Part shown: one piece after another, positions 63,165-64,000 of the stretch | Position numbering within the stretch: position 1 is the stretch's first letter | How the letters are laid out: every line of letters starts with the position of its first letter | NCBI GenBank assembly: GCA_028282725.1 | Contig: JANQHF010000004.1 | Span: 1-64,000 of the forward strand | Length of the DNA: 64,000 nucleotides | Direction of reading: 5' to 3' | DNA from: Saprospiraceae bacterium | GTDB taxonomy: Bacteria > Bacteroidota > Bacteroidia > Chitinophagales > Saprospiraceae | Program-made: the position numbers and the translations under genes | Notes under the pieces: generated by a model | Databases searched by the model: none | What the model was told of the DNA's origin: nothing | Seen by the model: the letters and a program-made list of their open reading frames with translations, nothing else

Positions 63165-63249
63165 GGTGATAACTTAAAGGTAGGTGATGACTTAAAGTCA
63201 GGTGACAGCTTAAAGGTAGGTGATGACTTAAAGTCAGGTGACGCTTAAA
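63165..63249. repeat. 18-bp tandem repeat, about 4.7 units
   Basis: Units start at 63165, 63183, 63201, 63219 and 63237 (partial). Each starts GGTGA and has the core CTTAAAG. Units alternate A-B-A'-B, so a 36-bp higher-order period is visible. The core TGACTTAAAGTCA in B is palindromic and resembles the CCCGACT hairpin stem. It lies in a 375-base gap between divergent purK and the dihydroorotase gene, and no open frame is apparent in it. Confidence 0.85.
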
Positions 63250-63306
63250 CGATCCTTATAGTTACCCGTCTGACCGTGAGTACGTCATGCGACCCGGTCG
63301 TTGTTC

Positions 63307-63322
63307 AACAAATAAATTTGTT
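63307..63322 (+). promoter_or_regulatory. Candidate promoter with palindrome
   Basis: The perfect palindrome AACAAAT-AA-ATTTGTT includes TAAATTTG (63313-63320), an exact -7 consensus on the plus strand, 33 bases before the dihydroorotase ATG. An operator overlapping a promoter would be a natural regulation site. Confidence 0.4.
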
Positions 63323-63353
63323 ATGGACAGTTTTTACTCTATATTGAAATCCT

Positions 63354-64000
63354 ATGAACAGGGTGTTGATTAAGAATGGACTTGTCATTAATCGGGGAAA
63401 ATCGAGTTACCAGGATGTGTTAATTGTCAATGACAGGATCGAGAGAGTAGATGATATCATTGATACTCATGCGCAAAAGGAGATTAATGCCTCCGATTGT
63501 TGGATCATACCGGGCATTATAGATGACCAGGTACATTTCAGGGAGCCGGGACTTACACATAAAGCTGACATACACTCCGAGTCCAGGGCTGCCCTGGCAG
63601 GAGGGGTAACCTCCTTTATGGAAATGCCAAATACCAAGCCACCGGCAATTACCCGGGAATTACTGGAAAACAAGTACCAGATTGCTGCCCGGACCGCAAT
63701 AACCAATTATTCCTTTTACATGGGGGCGAGCAACGAGAATCTGGAAGAGGTACTAAAAACAGATTCAGCGAAAGTATGTGGAGTGAAAATATTCATGGGC
63801 TCCAGCACCGGTAATATGTTGGTCGATGACGAAAAGGTGCTGGAATCTATTTTTTCATCTGTAGACATGTTGATCGCAACGCACTGCGAGGATGAGGAGA
63901 CGATTCGGAAGAACATGGAATTATACGGCAATTTGTCCAACCTCCACGCGGGATATCATCCGATTATCCGAAGTAGAGAAGGTTGTCTGAAGTCCTCGGC
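63354..64000 (+). CDS. Dihydroorotase, 5' part (cut by window end)
   Basis: The first 215 codons of an amidohydrolase of the dihydroorotase/allantoinase type, open to the end of the window. It starts MNRVLIKNGLVINRGK from ATG at 63354, followed by IIPGIIDDQVHFREPGLTH with the metal-binding His and Arg. MEMPNTKPPAI carries the conserved Asn and FMGSSTGNM is near the carboxylated Lys region (VKIFMG). The motif ATHCEDEE carries another metal His, and HPIIRSREG is near the end. It catalyses a step of pyrimidine synthesis; allantoinase is a less likely alternative. Confidence 0.92.
   Translation, partial: MNRVLIKNGLVINRGKSSYQDVLIVNDRIERVDDIIDTHAQKEINASDCWIIPGIIDDQVHFREPGLTHKADIHSESRAALAGGVTSFMEMPNTKPPAITRELLENKYQIAARTAITNYSFYMGASNENLEEVLKTDSAKVCGVKIFMGSSTGNMLVDDEKVLESIFSSVDMLIATHCEDEETIRKNMELYGNLSNLHAGYHPIIRSREGCLKSS

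Noticed and set aside
63165..63249. CRISPR array
   Set aside because: Units are contiguous 18-mers without unique spacers, and no cas genes are present.

Overview
The window looks like a chromosomal segment of a Bacteroidota bacterium, most likely Saprospiria or a relative. This rests on several signs. Genes mostly lack Shine-Dalgarno sequences, and several candidate promoters carry the TAnnTTTG -7 element typical of Bacteroidota. One protein has a gliding-motility/T9SS C-terminal sorting domain, and there are LytS/LytTR signalling, DUF2911, DUF4407 and DUF5117-type metalloprotease families. The tmRNA encodes a GE...ALAA type tag. I cannot name the species.

Layout. 0-3.1 kb: a Q-rich hypothetical, a TonB-C-like secreted protein and a LytS/LytTR two-component pair. 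3.1-9 kb: a formate module, with an NAD-linked formate dehydrogenase (alpha and fused beta/gamma subunits) plus two small membrane proteins on the minus strand, divergent from a FocA-type formate channel. 9-12 kb: a PAP2 phosphatase, an orphan hypothetical and a DUF998 pseudogene with three in-frame stops. 12.2-17.7 kb: a complete TolC-MFP-RND efflux operon. 17.7-22.3 kb: an exported DinB-like protein, DUF4407, a frameshifted lipoprotein pseudogene and an NhaC antiporter. 22.4-24.7 kb: thioredoxin, split YeeE/YedE and a PqqB-like metallo-hydrolase lipoprotein, probably sulfur handling. 24.7-25.3 kb: a wrecked beta-carbonic anhydrase. 26.4-30 kb: smc. 30.8-33.4 kb: a membrane-anchored NUC1 nuclease followed directly by a HerA-like ATPase. 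34-36.3 kb: ribD and a cysteine desulfurase. 36.3-39.3 kb: a sulfotransferase, pgk and gap. 39.6-39.9 kb: a previously unannotated small membrane peptide with its own tandem repeats and terminator. 40-43.5 kb: a cysteine-synthesis cluster (cysE, a HAD phosphatase, cysM and others). 43.6-44.0 kb: tmRNA (ssrA).

From 44 to 60 kb the character changes. Genes there encode large secreted or envelope proteins (a 1140-aa MG2/TonB-plug-like protein, a metalloprotease, a T9SS cargo, a DUF2911/TPR protein) and a dynamin-like GTPase, WbqC and a glycosyltransferase. Nearly every gap carries dispersed palindromic repeats. Copies differ at paired positions in a way that keeps the hairpins intact, so these are structured elements rather than random low-complexity DNA. 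The window closes with purK-purE and the start of a dihydroorotase gene (nucleotide synthesis), preceded by an 18-bp tandem array.

Most promising points: the covarying two-hairpin repeat module; the 43-aa peptide gene behind a 22-bp tandem repeat; the NUC1-HerA pair; and three pseudogenes (DUF998, lipoprotein, carbonic anhydrase) in 14 kb. I found no convincing wholly new multi-gene defence system, no tRNA, rRNA, insertion sequence or CRISPR array.
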